The notes under the pieces: model-generated
What the model saw: the letters and a program-made list of their open reading frames with translations, nothing else
Database searches by the model: none
What the model was told of the DNA's origin: nothing
DNA from: Phyllobacterium lublinensis
Lineage (GTDB): Bacteria; Pseudomonadota; Alphaproteobacteria; Rhizobiales; Rhizobiaceae
NCBI RefSeq assembly: GCF_020164435.1
Contig: NZ_JAIUDQ010000006.1
Span: 62,001-126,000, forward strand
DNA length: 64,000 nucleotides
Direction: 5' to 3'
In this document: positions 7,821 through 17,423 of the stretch, piece after piece
How the letters are laid out: each line of letters starts with the position of its first letter
Position numbering within the stretch: the stretch's first letter is position 1
Made by a program: the position numbers and the translations under genes

Positions 7821-8173
7821 TTGGCTTGTGCGCGACAATCGCTGTTTTGCGCGCTACAAAACGACGTGTTCCCCGAGGGGCAACCCCCTCCCAGGTTCAT
7901 CGAAGGCCTCCAGCAGTCGCTCGCTTATTCACTGAGGGAGATTCTGGCGCTCAATGACGAATATCACGCGGGCGACATTCGCCGGAGCGTACCATCGAGG
8001 TCCTGCAGTCGCAGGTCCAGAGGCTGGAAGCAAGAAAGGCCGCATTGGATGCGGCCCTCGTGTTCCTTCGCGGCAAGGGCGACTGGATCAAGGCAGGCAA
8101 ATGCGAGGGCGTCCCGCGCCTCGAAGATGTGCTGACCGGATCGGGCCTCCTCGTTTTGTTCTGGTCAGACTGA
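7821..8173 (+). pseudogene. MerR-family regulator remnant, frameshifted
   Basis: Two adjoining frames together spell a MerR-type C-terminal coiled coil. The first runs through LREILALNDEYHAGDI to about 7985. The second then continues PERTIEVLQSQVQRLEARKA, ALVFLRGKGDWIKAGK and ends at TGA 8171-8173. The DNA-binding N-terminus is absent. One small indel near 7985 plus loss of the 5' end explains the state. Its 3' end overlaps that of the convergent dehydrogenase by 9 bp, so it may once have controlled that gene. Confidence 0.6.
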
Positions 8174-8869
8174 TCGGGTCAAACCGCCGTCGACCTTCAG
8201 GTTCTGGCCGGTGATATAACCCGCTCCCTCAGAGGCGAGGAATGCGATCGTCGCGGCGACCTCTGCGCTTGTGCCATAGCGCTTCATTGGCACGAGGTCA
8301 CGACGCTCGTCCGTGGCAGGCAGGCTGTCGATCCAGCCCGGTAGCACATTGTTCATGCGGATATTGTCGCCGGCATAGGTATCGGCGTAAATCTTGGTGT
8401 AGGAGGCGAGTCCCGCACGGAAGACCGCGGAGGTCGGGAACATTGCCGCCGGTTCAAATGCCCAGGCAGTCGAAATATTGACGATCGCGCCCGACTTCTG
8501 TGCCTGCATGATCGGCGTGACCAGCCGCACCGGCCGGATGACATTCATCAGATACACGTCGAGCCCGGTGTGCCACTGTTCGTCGGTGATCTCCGTAATC
8601 TGTGCGCGTGGACCATGGCCTGCGCTGTTGACCAGCACGTCGACCCGCCCCCATTTGTCCATCGTGGTATCGACCAGCAGCTTCAAATCATCATTCGACT
8701 GGTTGGAGCCGGTTATGCCGATGCCGCCGAGTGCGGCCGCCAGGGCTTCGCCCTTGCCGGAAGACGACAGGATGGCGACGCTGAATCCGTCTTGCGCCAG
8801 CCGCCTGGCGGCCTCGGCCCCCATGCCACTGCCGCCGGCTGTAACGATTGCTACTTTTCCTACTGCCAT
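8165..8869 (-). CDS. SDR-family oxidoreductase lacking Tyr-x3-Lys
   Basis: This 234-residue protein has the classical short-chain dehydrogenase fold. The dinucleotide-binding motif TAGGSGMG is near residue 11, NSAG near residue 81 and the strand-5 motif IVNIS near residue 130. The C-terminal ending is IAFLASEGAGYITGQNLKVD. At the usual active site, where Y-x3-K is expected, the sequence reads PTSAVFRAGLASYT, so both the Tyr and the Lys are replaced. Start ATG 8869 is chosen from GGGAGA upstream. It is divergent from a LysR gene that may regulate it. Either activity is lost or another residue serves. Confidence 0.85.
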   Translation of the reverse strand: MAVGKVAIVTAGGSGMGAEAARRLAQDGFSVAILSSSGKGEALAAALGGIGITGSNQSNDDLKLLVDTTMDKWGRVDVLVNSAGHGPRAQITEITDEQWHTGLDVYLMNVIRPVRLVTPIMQAQKSGAIVNISTAWAFEPAAMFPTSAVFRAGLASYTKIYADTYAGDNIRMNNVLPGWIDSLPATDERRDLVPMKRYGTSAEVAATIAFLASEGAGYITGQNLKVDGGLTRSV

Positions 8870-8988
8870 GTTGATCTCCCTTCCTAGCGGATGCATTGGC
8901 TGATTGTCTTGTGGCAGAAGATCTATCATGATCTTGGGCCAGGTCACCAACCAGTTTTCCTCGAAAATAACAGTAGAAAATCTATCGG

Positions 8989-9885
8989 ATGAACAAGAGA
9001 TTTGGCAATCTTCCTTCTCTGAACGGTCTCAAAGCCTTCGAGGCCGCAGCACTTCATCTGAATTTTCGACTGGCAGCGGAGGAACTTGGTGTCACCCAGG
9101 CCGCCGTGGCGCAGCAAGTGCGAGGACTGGAAGCAGAGCTCGGCGTCAAACTCTTTGAGCGGCTGCCAAGGACCTTGAGACTGACGGGTGAAGGTCGGCG
9201 CTACATCGCGGACATCCGACGCGCCTTCGAAATCATCGGTAGCGCGACGGGCAGCCTGAGACCTGAACCGGTCAGGCTCACAATTAGCACTACGCCAACC
9301 TTCGCATCGAAATGGCTCATTCCACGCCTGCCGGACTTCATGGAACGGCATCCCGACCTCGACCTCCACATCCTCGCCACGGAACGCATGTCGAGTTTCC
9401 AGGTGGACGGTGTCGATATCGCCGTTCGATACGGCCGTCCTCCGTTCGGTCCGGGCTTGGCCACGCAACTACTGTTCGAGCAGAGTATCATTGCTGTCTG
9501 TAGTCGGATGCTGCTCACACGCCGGAGACCGCCGGAGACAGCTGAGGATCTCGCGAGTTTCACGCTGCTTCATGACGCCCACAATTTTTGGCCTGAGTTC
9601 GTCGAAACATATTTCGGAAGAAGTGAACATGCGCCGTTCAAGGGGATCAGCTTCTCGCAGACTTCACACGCGATCGAGGCGGCCATCGCCGGGCAAGGCA
9701 TCGTTCTTGCGAACCAGAGTTTCGTCGCCCAGGATTTGAGGGAAGGTCGTCTGGTACGTGTAATCCCAGGATCGCTGCGCGGCCCATCGGATTTCTATCT
9801 CGTCTGGCCGCGCTACCGGAAATCCATGCCGTTAGATACGGTCATTGCATGGATGCTTGAAGAGGCCAACACCAGCAACGAATAG
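8989..9885 (+). CDS. LysR-family transcriptional regulator, GcvA-like
   Basis: This 298-residue regulator has an N-terminal winged helix (residues 9-66: LNGLKAFEAAALHLNFRLAA, then GVTQAAVAQQVRGLEAELG, then FERLPRTLRLTGEG) and a periplasmic-binding-like effector domain (RLTISTTPTFASKWLIPRL onward, residues 94-290). The wording is of the GcvA/AmpR subgroup. It is divergent from the SDR gene, with 119 bases between the chosen starts, the typical arrangement for a LysR protein controlling its neighbour and itself. The effector is unknown. Confidence 0.9.
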   Translation: MNKRFGNLPSLNGLKAFEAAALHLNFRLAAEELGVTQAAVAQQVRGLEAELGVKLFERLPRTLRLTGEGRRYIADIRRAFEIIGSATGSLRPEPVRLTISTTPTFASKWLIPRLPDFMERHPDLDLHILATERMSSFQVDGVDIAVRYGRPPFGPGLATQLLFEQSIIAVCSRMLLTRRRPPETAEDLASFTLLHDAHNFWPEFVETYFGRSEHAPFKGISFSQTSHAIEAAIAGQGIVLANQSFVAQDLREGRLVRVIPGSLRGPSDFYLVWPRYRKSMPLDTVIAWMLEEANTSNE

Positions 9886-10036
9886 CTCTGCTACGGCATA
9901 AGAGTAACGTCAGTGGGCATACGATAATTGCCATCTGGAGCGCTGGAGTTTTGGTAAGTGCGACCGCGCTTACGAATGTACCGAGAAGACGCAAGGATGC
10001 GCTAGGACGGCCATCAGGCAGTATTGCAGGAAGGGG

Positions 10037-10318
10037 CTAATTGAAGCCTGACCTGCGGAACGCCTTCCTGAGCGTGTCCGATGGATGCTCACCGAAGGCG
10101 CTGCAATAGTATCTGGCGAAGTGGCCCAGATTGCTGAATCCGCACGCGATGGCGACCGAAGTTACACTGGTTGCCGGGTTGGGGCCCGTCAGCATAGACC
10201 TCGCCTTGCGCAGGCGAACCTGCTTGACGAAGGTCATCGGGGAGACACCGCGGCTCTTCTTGAAAGAATAGAACAGGCTTCGCGCACTCGTGTTTGCAAC
10301 GAGAGCCATGGCCTCGCC
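10037..10318 (-). pseudogene. AraC-family regulator, C-terminal remnant
   Basis: The end of this long minus-strand frame is a genuine AraC-type DNA-binding domain: ANTSARSLFYSFKKSRGVSP, MTFVKQVRLRKAR, then VAIACGFSNLGHFARYYCSA and FGEHPSDTLRKAF. Homology stops at about 10318. The remaining 320 residues of the 415-residue frame are only the antisense of the sulfatase fragment on the other strand. The sensor domain and start have been lost in a deletion that joined this tail head-to-head with the beheaded sulfatase. Confidence 0.75.
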
Positions 10319-11431
<1,113 letters not shown>

Positions 11432-11509
11432 GGCAGTTTTCCACAGATCACACGGCGGTCGGTCACAGCCAAGCGAGGCAGAGGCGGCCTGCTGTCAGGT
11501 TGGGACCCG

Positions 11510-12160
11510 CTATGGGAGAACGTTGACTGCGCGGGCAGCGACGATGACCAGTGTCAACAGCGAGATCGCGCTCTCGAGCATCATCAGCATCTTTGCGCGT
11601 CTGGTGAGCGGTAGCACATCGGTGGGACTGAATGCAGTGGCAGTGTTATATCCAAGATACAGATAGTCGAGGAACAGCGGCTGCCAGTCCGTTGGTGCAA
11701 CTTCGGGTGCCGTAGCCTGCGGAAATAGCCAATCCGGCTTTGTTGGCGCACCGCTCGCCCGGGAGAACGGGCCGCCACGGTCGATTTGCCAGTAAAGCAG
11801 TGAGAAGGTCAAAACATTCATGACCCAGATCGCAAGCGATGAGGACAGCAGTGAGACGGCACGTGTTTCGGGCGGGTGAAGCGTGATGATCCCGATCATG
11901 TCCGCCAGTTCCGCCGCCGTATTGACGATATAGGCCGCACCAAGAAGCATGATCACGGCCCGTTCAATGCGCATCCACAAACGGTCTGCAGTCAGCGTCA
12001 CCACGATCATGGGAACAATAACCACAAGCGCGACGACGTATGATATCCACGCCGGCATCAGTCGCACGTGATGGGGCAATACGGCCAAGAGGCCGAGCAG
12101 CGCCAGTATCGCCAGCGCGGGAACCCATCTTGGTTCGTTGCGGACGGGTTGCTCGTTCAT
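11510..12160 (-). CDS. Multi-pass inner-membrane protein, channel-like C-terminus
   Basis: This 216-residue membrane protein has about six hydrophobic segments. The C-terminal part, DYLYLGYNTATAFSPTDVLP followed by LTRRAKMLMMLESAISLLTL, resembles the pore-helix/filter/last-helix layout of two-helix ion channels, but without the potassium-channel GYG filter. Proteins ending in this way are known in Rhizobiales without an assigned function. Its start overlaps the stop of a tiny upstream frame by ATGA. The channel idea is inference only. Confidence 0.7.
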   Translation of the reverse strand: MNEQPVRNEPRWVPALAILALLGLLAVLPHHVRLMPAWISYVVALVVIVPMIVVTLTADRLWMRIERAVIMLLGAAYIVNTAAELADMIGIITLHPPETRAVSLLSSSLAIWVMNVLTFSLLYWQIDRGGPFSRASGAPTKPDWLFPQATAPEVAPTDWQPLFLDYLYLGYNTATAFSPTDVLPLTRRAKMLMMLESAISLLTLVIVAARAVNVLP

Positions 12161-12267
12161 CCGCGTTGGATCGCTGCAGCGCCGATCAGTTCGGTCGCGA
12201 GGCGGTCGAACCGGAATCCGCAGCTTTTGACAAGGTCGTGCTCAGTCATGATCGTTGGATCCATCAT
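12157..12267 (-). CDS. Possible 36-residue coupled protein
   Basis: A short frame (MMDPTIMTEHDLVKSCGF, then RFDRLATELIGAAAIQRG) ends in a TGA that overlaps the ATG of the following membrane protein as ATGA. It has GAGAG a few bases upstream of its ATG. The frame could also start at 12339. Coupling and composition make it plausible, but there is no family match, so confidence is low. Confidence 0.3.
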   Translation of the reverse strand: MMDPTIMTEHDLVKSCGFRFDRLATELIGAAAIQRG

Positions 12268-12471
12268 TGCTCTCGTTGTCTGACCGTCCTCAACCTGGGA
12301 TCTGACGGGAAGCATGCCCGTTGCGTGAAAGCTTGTCACAGGTAGCGTAATCCTGACCTTTCGATGTCACAAGGCTATTGCGCGTGGCCGACCGGGCATC
12401 TGTTTGCCGAAAGCTTCAAACGGTGACATGTTCAATCTCGACACGATCAAGCCAGCGGTGGCCGAAGGAAT

Positions 12472-12897
12472 ATGCCGGTAAACGTCGATCAGCTTTCGAC
12501 CATGATTGCCCATGCGGTGGCTCCAGCATTTCTACTGGCCTCCATCGCAGCTCTGGTGTCGATCCTGATCAACCGGATGGCAGGGGTGACCGACCGCATA
12601 CGGGCAATCAATCAGATCGCCGATGACGATCCTGGTCGCGCGTGGCTAAAAGCTGATATCGCCCGATTGAAGCGCCGTGAGGCATTGTTGAATCAGTCCC
12701 TTCAACTCGCGGTTACCGGCGCAATCGGGATCGTAGTCCTCTTGCTGTTTGGGTTCATCGTAGCTCTCCTCGGTTATCGCCATGAGTTTGGCGCAGGTGT
12801 TTTGTTCATTGTCTCCCTATGTTTGCTGGTCGGTTCTCTGTTCCGGTTCCTGCAGGACATTAAAATCTCTTTGAGCGAGCACGATCATCACCATTGA
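12472..12897 (+). CDS. DUF2721 family membrane protein
   Basis: This 141-residue protein matches DUF2721: an N-terminal helix and first membrane segment (MIAHAVAPAFLLASIAALVS), the basic cytoplasmic loop INRMAGVTDRIRAINQ with a charged helix DIARLKRREALLNQSL, then two membrane segments (residues 80-102 and 107-128) and a His-rich tail EHDHHH. The function of the family is unknown. The gene is isolated, divergent from the channel-like protein and convergent with the octaheme cytochrome. Confidence 0.8.
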   Translation: MPVNVDQLSTMIAHAVAPAFLLASIAALVSILINRMAGVTDRIRAINQIADDDPGRAWLKADIARLKRREALLNQSLQLAVTGAIGIVVLLLFGFIVALLGYRHEFGAGVLFIVSLCLLVGSLFRFLQDIKISLSEHDHHH

Positions 12898-12936
12898 TCG
12901 GTAGTTTTCAGCGCGAGAACGTGGATCCACATGATC

Positions 12937-15234
12937 TCATTTTTGTTCTGTCACTGCCCGCAATTGCCTTACAAGTTCGACGAGCCGCGGATCGTTGGGC
13001 TGCAGGCGGGCGAGCGCCTCGGCATATTTGAGTGTTTCCGGATAGCGCTGAAGTTTTAGTCCGTACTGGATTGCCATGCCGAGAATGTCGGCGTCCGCTT
13101 GCCCGCCCGCAACGGCTTCGCCAAGTATCGAAAAAGCATCCGCAATACGCCCAACTGAATCCAGCGCAATCGCAAGCGTCGTCCTGTACCGTACATTGTC
13201 AGGACTGAGCCGTACTGCTACCTCGAACTCCCGCACCGCGTCCGGCAAAGCCTTCTGGCGAACGAGCGACAGCGCATGTCCGAAGCGTAAATCGGCTTGA
13301 TCGGGTGAAACCGCGATCGCCTCGGCGTAGGATTGTTCGGATCTTTCGTTCTGGCCCGTAACGCGGTAAAGCTCGGCAAGGTTGATGCGTGGACCGGAAA
13401 GCGCCGGATCGAGCACGATCGCTTGACGGAATGCCGTCTCGGCCTCATTTGGACGCTGCTGTCCGAGTAGAAATGTCCCATAGTTGTTCTGCACCTCGGC
13501 GGCGTCCGAGTTGGCCTGTACGTAGGCACGCAGATCGTCGATGGCGGCATCGAATCTACGACGTTCCTCTCCGAGTAAAGTCAGCTGTGGTGTCGCGCCA
13601 AGTGCAGTGACGGCGGCCACCCGAACGGCGCGTGTCTCATCGCCGAGCAGCTTGCCGATCGCTTCCAGCCTGCGCTCCAGCGGTAGATTGCCCGCCGCTT
13701 CCGCCGCTCCTAGGCGAACAAGCGGATCAGCATCTCCCGCTGCGGCCTTTACGTCCGCAACCACGTCCGCTCCTCCGACCCGGCTCATCGCAGTGATTGC
13801 GCTGCCCTTGACGATGCCAGCCTGTTCACGATCGGCAACAAGCTGGCGCAGTGCCCCGATCGAAGCTGGATCATTCTGCGCGGATCTGGCGAAAGCGTGT
13901 GCGATCGTGGGGCGATTGCGCCAGGCCGTACCGTACCATTTGTCCATAGTCTCGGCCGCCCAGGCGTCACTCTTGCTCTCATGGCACGCGATGCAACCGT
14001 TCGGCGTGCCATACATTGCGGAAAGGTCAGGGCGCGGAATCACGAAGGAATGGTCGCGGCGCGGGTCGACCTTCATGTAAGTGCGTTGGGGCATGTGGCA
14101 GTTGGCGCACTGTGCTCCGCTGGAGCCTGTCGGATGATGGGTGTGGGTGGGTGTGTCGAAGTCGCCGCCCGGGTTGAATTTCACGAAGCGTTCCGGTGCT
14201 GCCAGCGTATGGCATTGCGTGCACAGGGCATTGCCTTGCGCCTTGAGCGTGGATTCATGTTGCGTGTGACAGTCGAGACATGTGACGCCCGCCCTTGCCA
14301 TCTTGCTCTGCTGGAAGGAGCCGTATTCGAACACCTCATCGAGGATCTGCCCATCCGGAAAGTAAAGATCCGGACGAAGCAATGCCGGAGAGAAAGCGTC
14401 GAGAAAGGGTTGTCCAGGTTGATAGCCAGCCAGCTTGGTCCGTCGCGAATGACAGCCAAAGCAGGTGTTCCCGTCGATCTTCGACAATCCCAGATTCGGG
14501 CTTATGGTCGTCAGGTTCGTCCTCGACTTCGTCTCCGCCCATTCAACATGTCTCGCCCCGCCGCCATGACAGGATTGGCAGCCGATGCTGGTCGCGACAT
14601 AGGTTGACCTGTACTCATTCGATTGCGGCTGAAAATTGGTCTGGGGATCAGTCGAGTGGCAGTCAATACATGTGCGATTCCAGCGGTAGAATGGGCCCGT
14701 CCAATGATATGTCGAGCCGGGTCGGGCTGGTCTGCCATCGCCAAGCCAGATCCATTCCCGCTTGCCGGTGTCCCAAGCCACGTCGAGAGCCTGCAGTGTT
14801 CCGCCACCGAGGTCGACGAGATATTGCTGCAGCGGCTCGTAGGCAAAGGTGTATTTGACCTCGAATTCTGCTTGCTTTCCGTCTGGTCCTTCGGTTCGGA
14901 CAAAGGGCCGACCGTCCCGGTAAAAGAACTTCGTCACGATGCCAGCGCGCTCGAACTGCACGTCGTTGAAATCAGCCCGAACAGTAGTGTCGTCGGCGAG
15001 GGCCATCGCCTTGGCGTGATGGGACTTGGCAAAGGCTGCCGCCTGATCGGCGTGGCAGGAACCACACTTCTTCTCGTCCACGTACCCATCATGAATCGTG
15101 ATCCGTGGATCAGCGGGCGTTGGAGCGTTTTCCGCAGCAAAGCTCTGCCCTGCAGCAGCGAGGGCGCCAAGCAGCAAGGCCGCTCGAAGAACCGCCGCCA
15201 ACCAGGCGCCGTATCTTGATTGCTGCAACATCAC
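12937..15234 (-). CDS. Octaheme c-type cytochrome with HEAT and TPR repeats
   Basis: This 765-residue periplasmic protein has a signal peptide (cleavage near AGQSFA-AE, residue 34) and exactly eight C-x2-C-H heme sites, at residues 57, 189, 219, 258, 319, 338, 376 and 414. A HEAT-like repeat region follows (about 455-570: VRLGAAEAAGNLP, VRVAAVTALGA), then TPR repeats (about 590-740: NNYGTFLLGQQRPNEAETAF, PRINLAELYRVTGQNERSEQ). Proteins of this build form a recognised but biochemically unassigned multiheme/TPR group. It lies 138 bases downstream of an arylsulfatase on the same strand, with a terminator-like hairpin between. An electron-transfer role beside a sulfatase is inference. Confidence 0.88.
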   Translation of the reverse strand: MMLQQSRYGAWLAAVLRAALLLGALAAAGQSFAAENAPTPADPRITIHDGYVDEKKCGSCHADQAAAFAKSHHAKAMALADDTTVRADFNDVQFERAGIVTKFFYRDGRPFVRTEGPDGKQAEFEVKYTFAYEPLQQYLVDLGGGTLQALDVAWDTGKREWIWLGDGRPARPGSTYHWTGPFYRWNRTCIDCHSTDPQTNFQPQSNEYRSTYVATSIGCQSCHGGGARHVEWAETKSRTNLTTISPNLGLSKIDGNTCFGCHSRRTKLAGYQPGQPFLDAFSPALLRPDLYFPDGQILDEVFEYGSFQQSKMARAGVTCLDCHTQHESTLKAQGNALCTQCHTLAAPERFVKFNPGGDFDTPTHTHHPTGSSGAQCANCHMPQRTYMKVDPRRDHSFVIPRPDLSAMYGTPNGCIACHESKSDAWAAETMDKWYGTAWRNRPTIAHAFARSAQNDPASIGALRQLVADREQAGIVKGSAITAMSRVGGADVVADVKAAAGDADPLVRLGAAEAAGNLPLERRLEAIGKLLGDETRAVRVAAVTALGATPQLTLLGEERRRFDAAIDDLRAYVQANSDAAEVQNNYGTFLLGQQRPNEAETAFRQAIVLDPALSGPRINLAELYRVTGQNERSEQSYAEAIAVSPDQADLRFGHALSLVRQKALPDAVREFEVAVRLSPDNVRYRTTLAIALDSVGRIADAFSILGEAVAGGQADADILGMAIQYGLKLQRYPETLKYAEALARLQPNDPRLVELVRQLRAVTEQK

Positions 15235-15330
15235 CCGGTCTTTTGCCTGATAATCTCAATCCACCGCGCCCGATCCATGGAGATATCCGCCTCCAATCGG
15301 GCGTCAAGTCGACGGCAGCTGCATCGACAG

Positions 15331-15365
15331 GGAAAATGGCGGCCTCGCTTTCGCGGGACCGCCAT
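15331..15365 (-). terminator. Terminator or attenuator after the arylsulfatase
   Basis: On the minus strand a 13-bp stem with one mismatch (ATGGCGGTCCCGC pairing with GCGAGGCCGCCAT) closes on a GAAA tetraloop and is followed by TTTTCCC. It lies directly after the sulfatase stop and 100 bases before the octaheme start. It could end or dampen transcription between them. Confidence 0.6.
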
Positions 15366-15372
15366 GCCAGAT

Positions 15373-17043
15373 TCAATTGCCGGTAGGCAGCGCAAATGTG
15401 ACACCTTCTTTCGCCAGCTGCTCTCGAGCCCACTGGAACCGCTGATAGCTTGTGAGCGTAAGCGGTCCGCTGTAGGACTCGCTCTGCAGTTTGCGCGGCG
15501 GATATTCCACATAGGTCTTCATGAGCTTGTTGATAGCATCAGAAATCGTGACCATGGTCCAGGTCCGCTCGGTGTAGTTGTTCATGAATATGTCATATCG
15601 CTCCTGCGGATCCTGCCAGAGGTCGAAGACTTGAGGAACAGTCGCGACATACTTTTCCGCACCCTTCCAACCGAGGTTACTGTCCACCGCAAGACCGCCG
15701 CTCGGCTGGCCGTTGTCGCCGCGCAGGTTGAACACGGCCTTGTAGTTGCCGACCCGTGCCGCGCCGGGGGACAGCTCGTTCTCTGTGAAGTAGAACCACT
15801 CCTTGCGCGGGGATGGACCGGACCCCGTCAACACTGGGGTCATGTCGAAACTGTCGAAAATGATCGGCTTGTCTTCGCGATCCTTGTCAGGTAGCGGGAC
15901 GCCACCAGCCGCGGCAAATGTTGCCATGAGATCAAGGCCACCGAGGATTTCATGATTTTTGGCGCCAGGTTTGATCTTGCCCGGCCATACGGCAATGGCT
16001 GGAACACGGTTCCCGCCCTCGCGTACGGTGCCCTTTGTGCCACGGAAAGGCGTATATCCAGCATCCGGATAAACGTCCTGCCACGCCCCGTTGTCTGTCG
16101 TGTAGAACACCAACGTGTTCCGGTCCATGCCCGTTTCACGCAGCTTGTCCATGATGCGGCCGATGCGCGTGTCGAGTTCAACAATCGAATCCGCATATTT
16201 GCTCTTCGACAGTGATTTAAGCTGGAATTCAGGTGCCGGCATGTTCGGCTGGTGCACCTTCATGAAATTCACATTGATGAAGAACGGCTCGTTGGGCGTT
16301 TTGGCTGCCTCGTCAAGGAACCCCAGTGCAGCCTTTTCGACATAACCGTCGAAGAATGGAATGCCGACGACACCTTCCTTGCCATCGATCGTCGGGGTAT
16401 CGACATATTGGCCGTTGATCTTGAAATCCTCTGTCACTGGTCCGCCAGCTTTGCCGGACAGTGCGCCTTTCGTCACCTTCTGGAACATAGACCTCAGTGA
16501 CGGGTCCATGTCGGGAAACCAGGTCGGATCGGCATAGGTATAGGCGTTGAGATGATAGAGGCCTGCATATCGCATTTCATCGTAGCCTTGGGCATTCGGC
16601 AGCGCGTAATCGGCTTCGCCAAGGTGCCACTTGCCGGTGAAATAGGTATGGTATCCCCCACGCTTCAACACGGAGGCAAGCGTCCATTCCGCGGCCGGCA
16701 GCCCGCCACCCTGGCCCTGGAAGGCCACGGTGGTCATGCCGCTGCGGTTTGGGATACGACCGGTCTGCATGGCGGCGCGGCCTGGCGTGCAGCTCGGTTG
16801 CGCATAGAATGAGAAGAAGGTCATGCCTTCGCTCGCGAGCTTGTCAATGCTCGGTGTCGGCATGCCGCGGCCTTCACCGCCGCCATAGGGGCCAAGATCA
16901 CCATAGCCCGTATCATCGGAAACGATAAACAGAATGTTGGGTTTTTGCGGCGCTTCCTGTGCCTGCAAAGGGGCAATCGCGCCCCAGATAACGGCAGTGG
17001 CAGCAAATGCACCAATACCGAAATGACGAACCTTGCAATGCAT
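15373..17043 (-). CDS. Secreted arylsulfatase
   Basis: This 556-residue type I sulfatase hydrolyses sulfate esters. It has a signal peptide (cleavage near residue 28, LQA-QEA), the metal-binding start NILFIVSDDTGYGDLGPYGG (residues 36-55), the formylglycine motif PSCTPGRAAMQTGRIPNRSG with Cys85, then GKWHLGE and VFYTTDNGAW. All catalytic parts are present, so activity needs the formylglycine-generating enzyme from elsewhere in the genome. The ATG at 17043 has GGAGGAGATGAGAA before it. It is divergent from a histidine kinase operon and upstream of the octaheme cytochrome. The physiological substrate cannot be read from sequence. Confidence 0.93.
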   Translation of the reverse strand: MHCKVRHFGIGAFAATAVIWGAIAPLQAQEAPQKPNILFIVSDDTGYGDLGPYGGGEGRGMPTPSIDKLASEGMTFFSFYAQPSCTPGRAAMQTGRIPNRSGMTTVAFQGQGGGLPAAEWTLASVLKRGGYHTYFTGKWHLGEADYALPNAQGYDEMRYAGLYHLNAYTYADPTWFPDMDPSLRSMFQKVTKGALSGKAGGPVTEDFKINGQYVDTPTIDGKEGVVGIPFFDGYVEKAALGFLDEAAKTPNEPFFINVNFMKVHQPNMPAPEFQLKSLSKSKYADSIVELDTRIGRIMDKLRETGMDRNTLVFYTTDNGAWQDVYPDAGYTPFRGTKGTVREGGNRVPAIAVWPGKIKPGAKNHEILGGLDLMATFAAAGGVPLPDKDREDKPIIFDSFDMTPVLTGSGPSPRKEWFYFTENELSPGAARVGNYKAVFNLRGDNGQPSGGLAVDSNLGWKGAEKYVATVPQVFDLWQDPQERYDIFMNNYTERTWTMVTISDAINKLMKTYVEYPPRKLQSESYSGPLTLTSYQRFQWAREQLAKEGVTFALPTGN

Positions 17044-17423
17044 TTCTCATCTCCTCCGTTTGACCTTCCAGCTACGACGATTACTGAGGGGTGACTTTCG
17101 CGCTGATAGGCAACGACAATTCAATGGATGCCGCGGCCGGGTGTTAAATCTTCTATTCAATCGAAACACTGGAGTTTCATTGCGCGCACTATCCAAGCTG
17201 GCGCGACCTCCTGCCCAAAGTGTCGCGAAACACCCATCGCGCGCATCCTACTTAACCGCGACAGCAGGCGATATTGTACCTTCGGGCAGCAAGCCCTATC
17301 GGCCGTCAACCAAGCCCCATCTGACCGCCTGACAGCGCGCCGGACGGCATCCGTACTTCCCCGGATAGCGCCACAGGGCCAATCTGCTACAATGGATCAA
17401 CTTGTGGGGCAGGGACGATCATC
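17044..17423. promoter_or_regulatory. Divergent promoter region, sulfatase / sensor kinase
   Basis: 380 bases separate the sulfatase and kinase starts. Both promoters must lie here. No gene, strong palindrome or recognised operator was seen, only the GGAGGAG ribosome site next to 17043 on the sulfatase side. Confidence 0.4.

Noticed and set aside
10085-10318. N-terminal part of the 448-codon plus-strand frame
   Set aside because: It is antisense to the AraC DNA-binding domain and matches no sulfatase sequence.
15110-17015. Numerous plus-strand frames opposite the sulfatase and cytochrome
   Set aside because: They are shadows of the real minus-strand genes, with no independent start signals.
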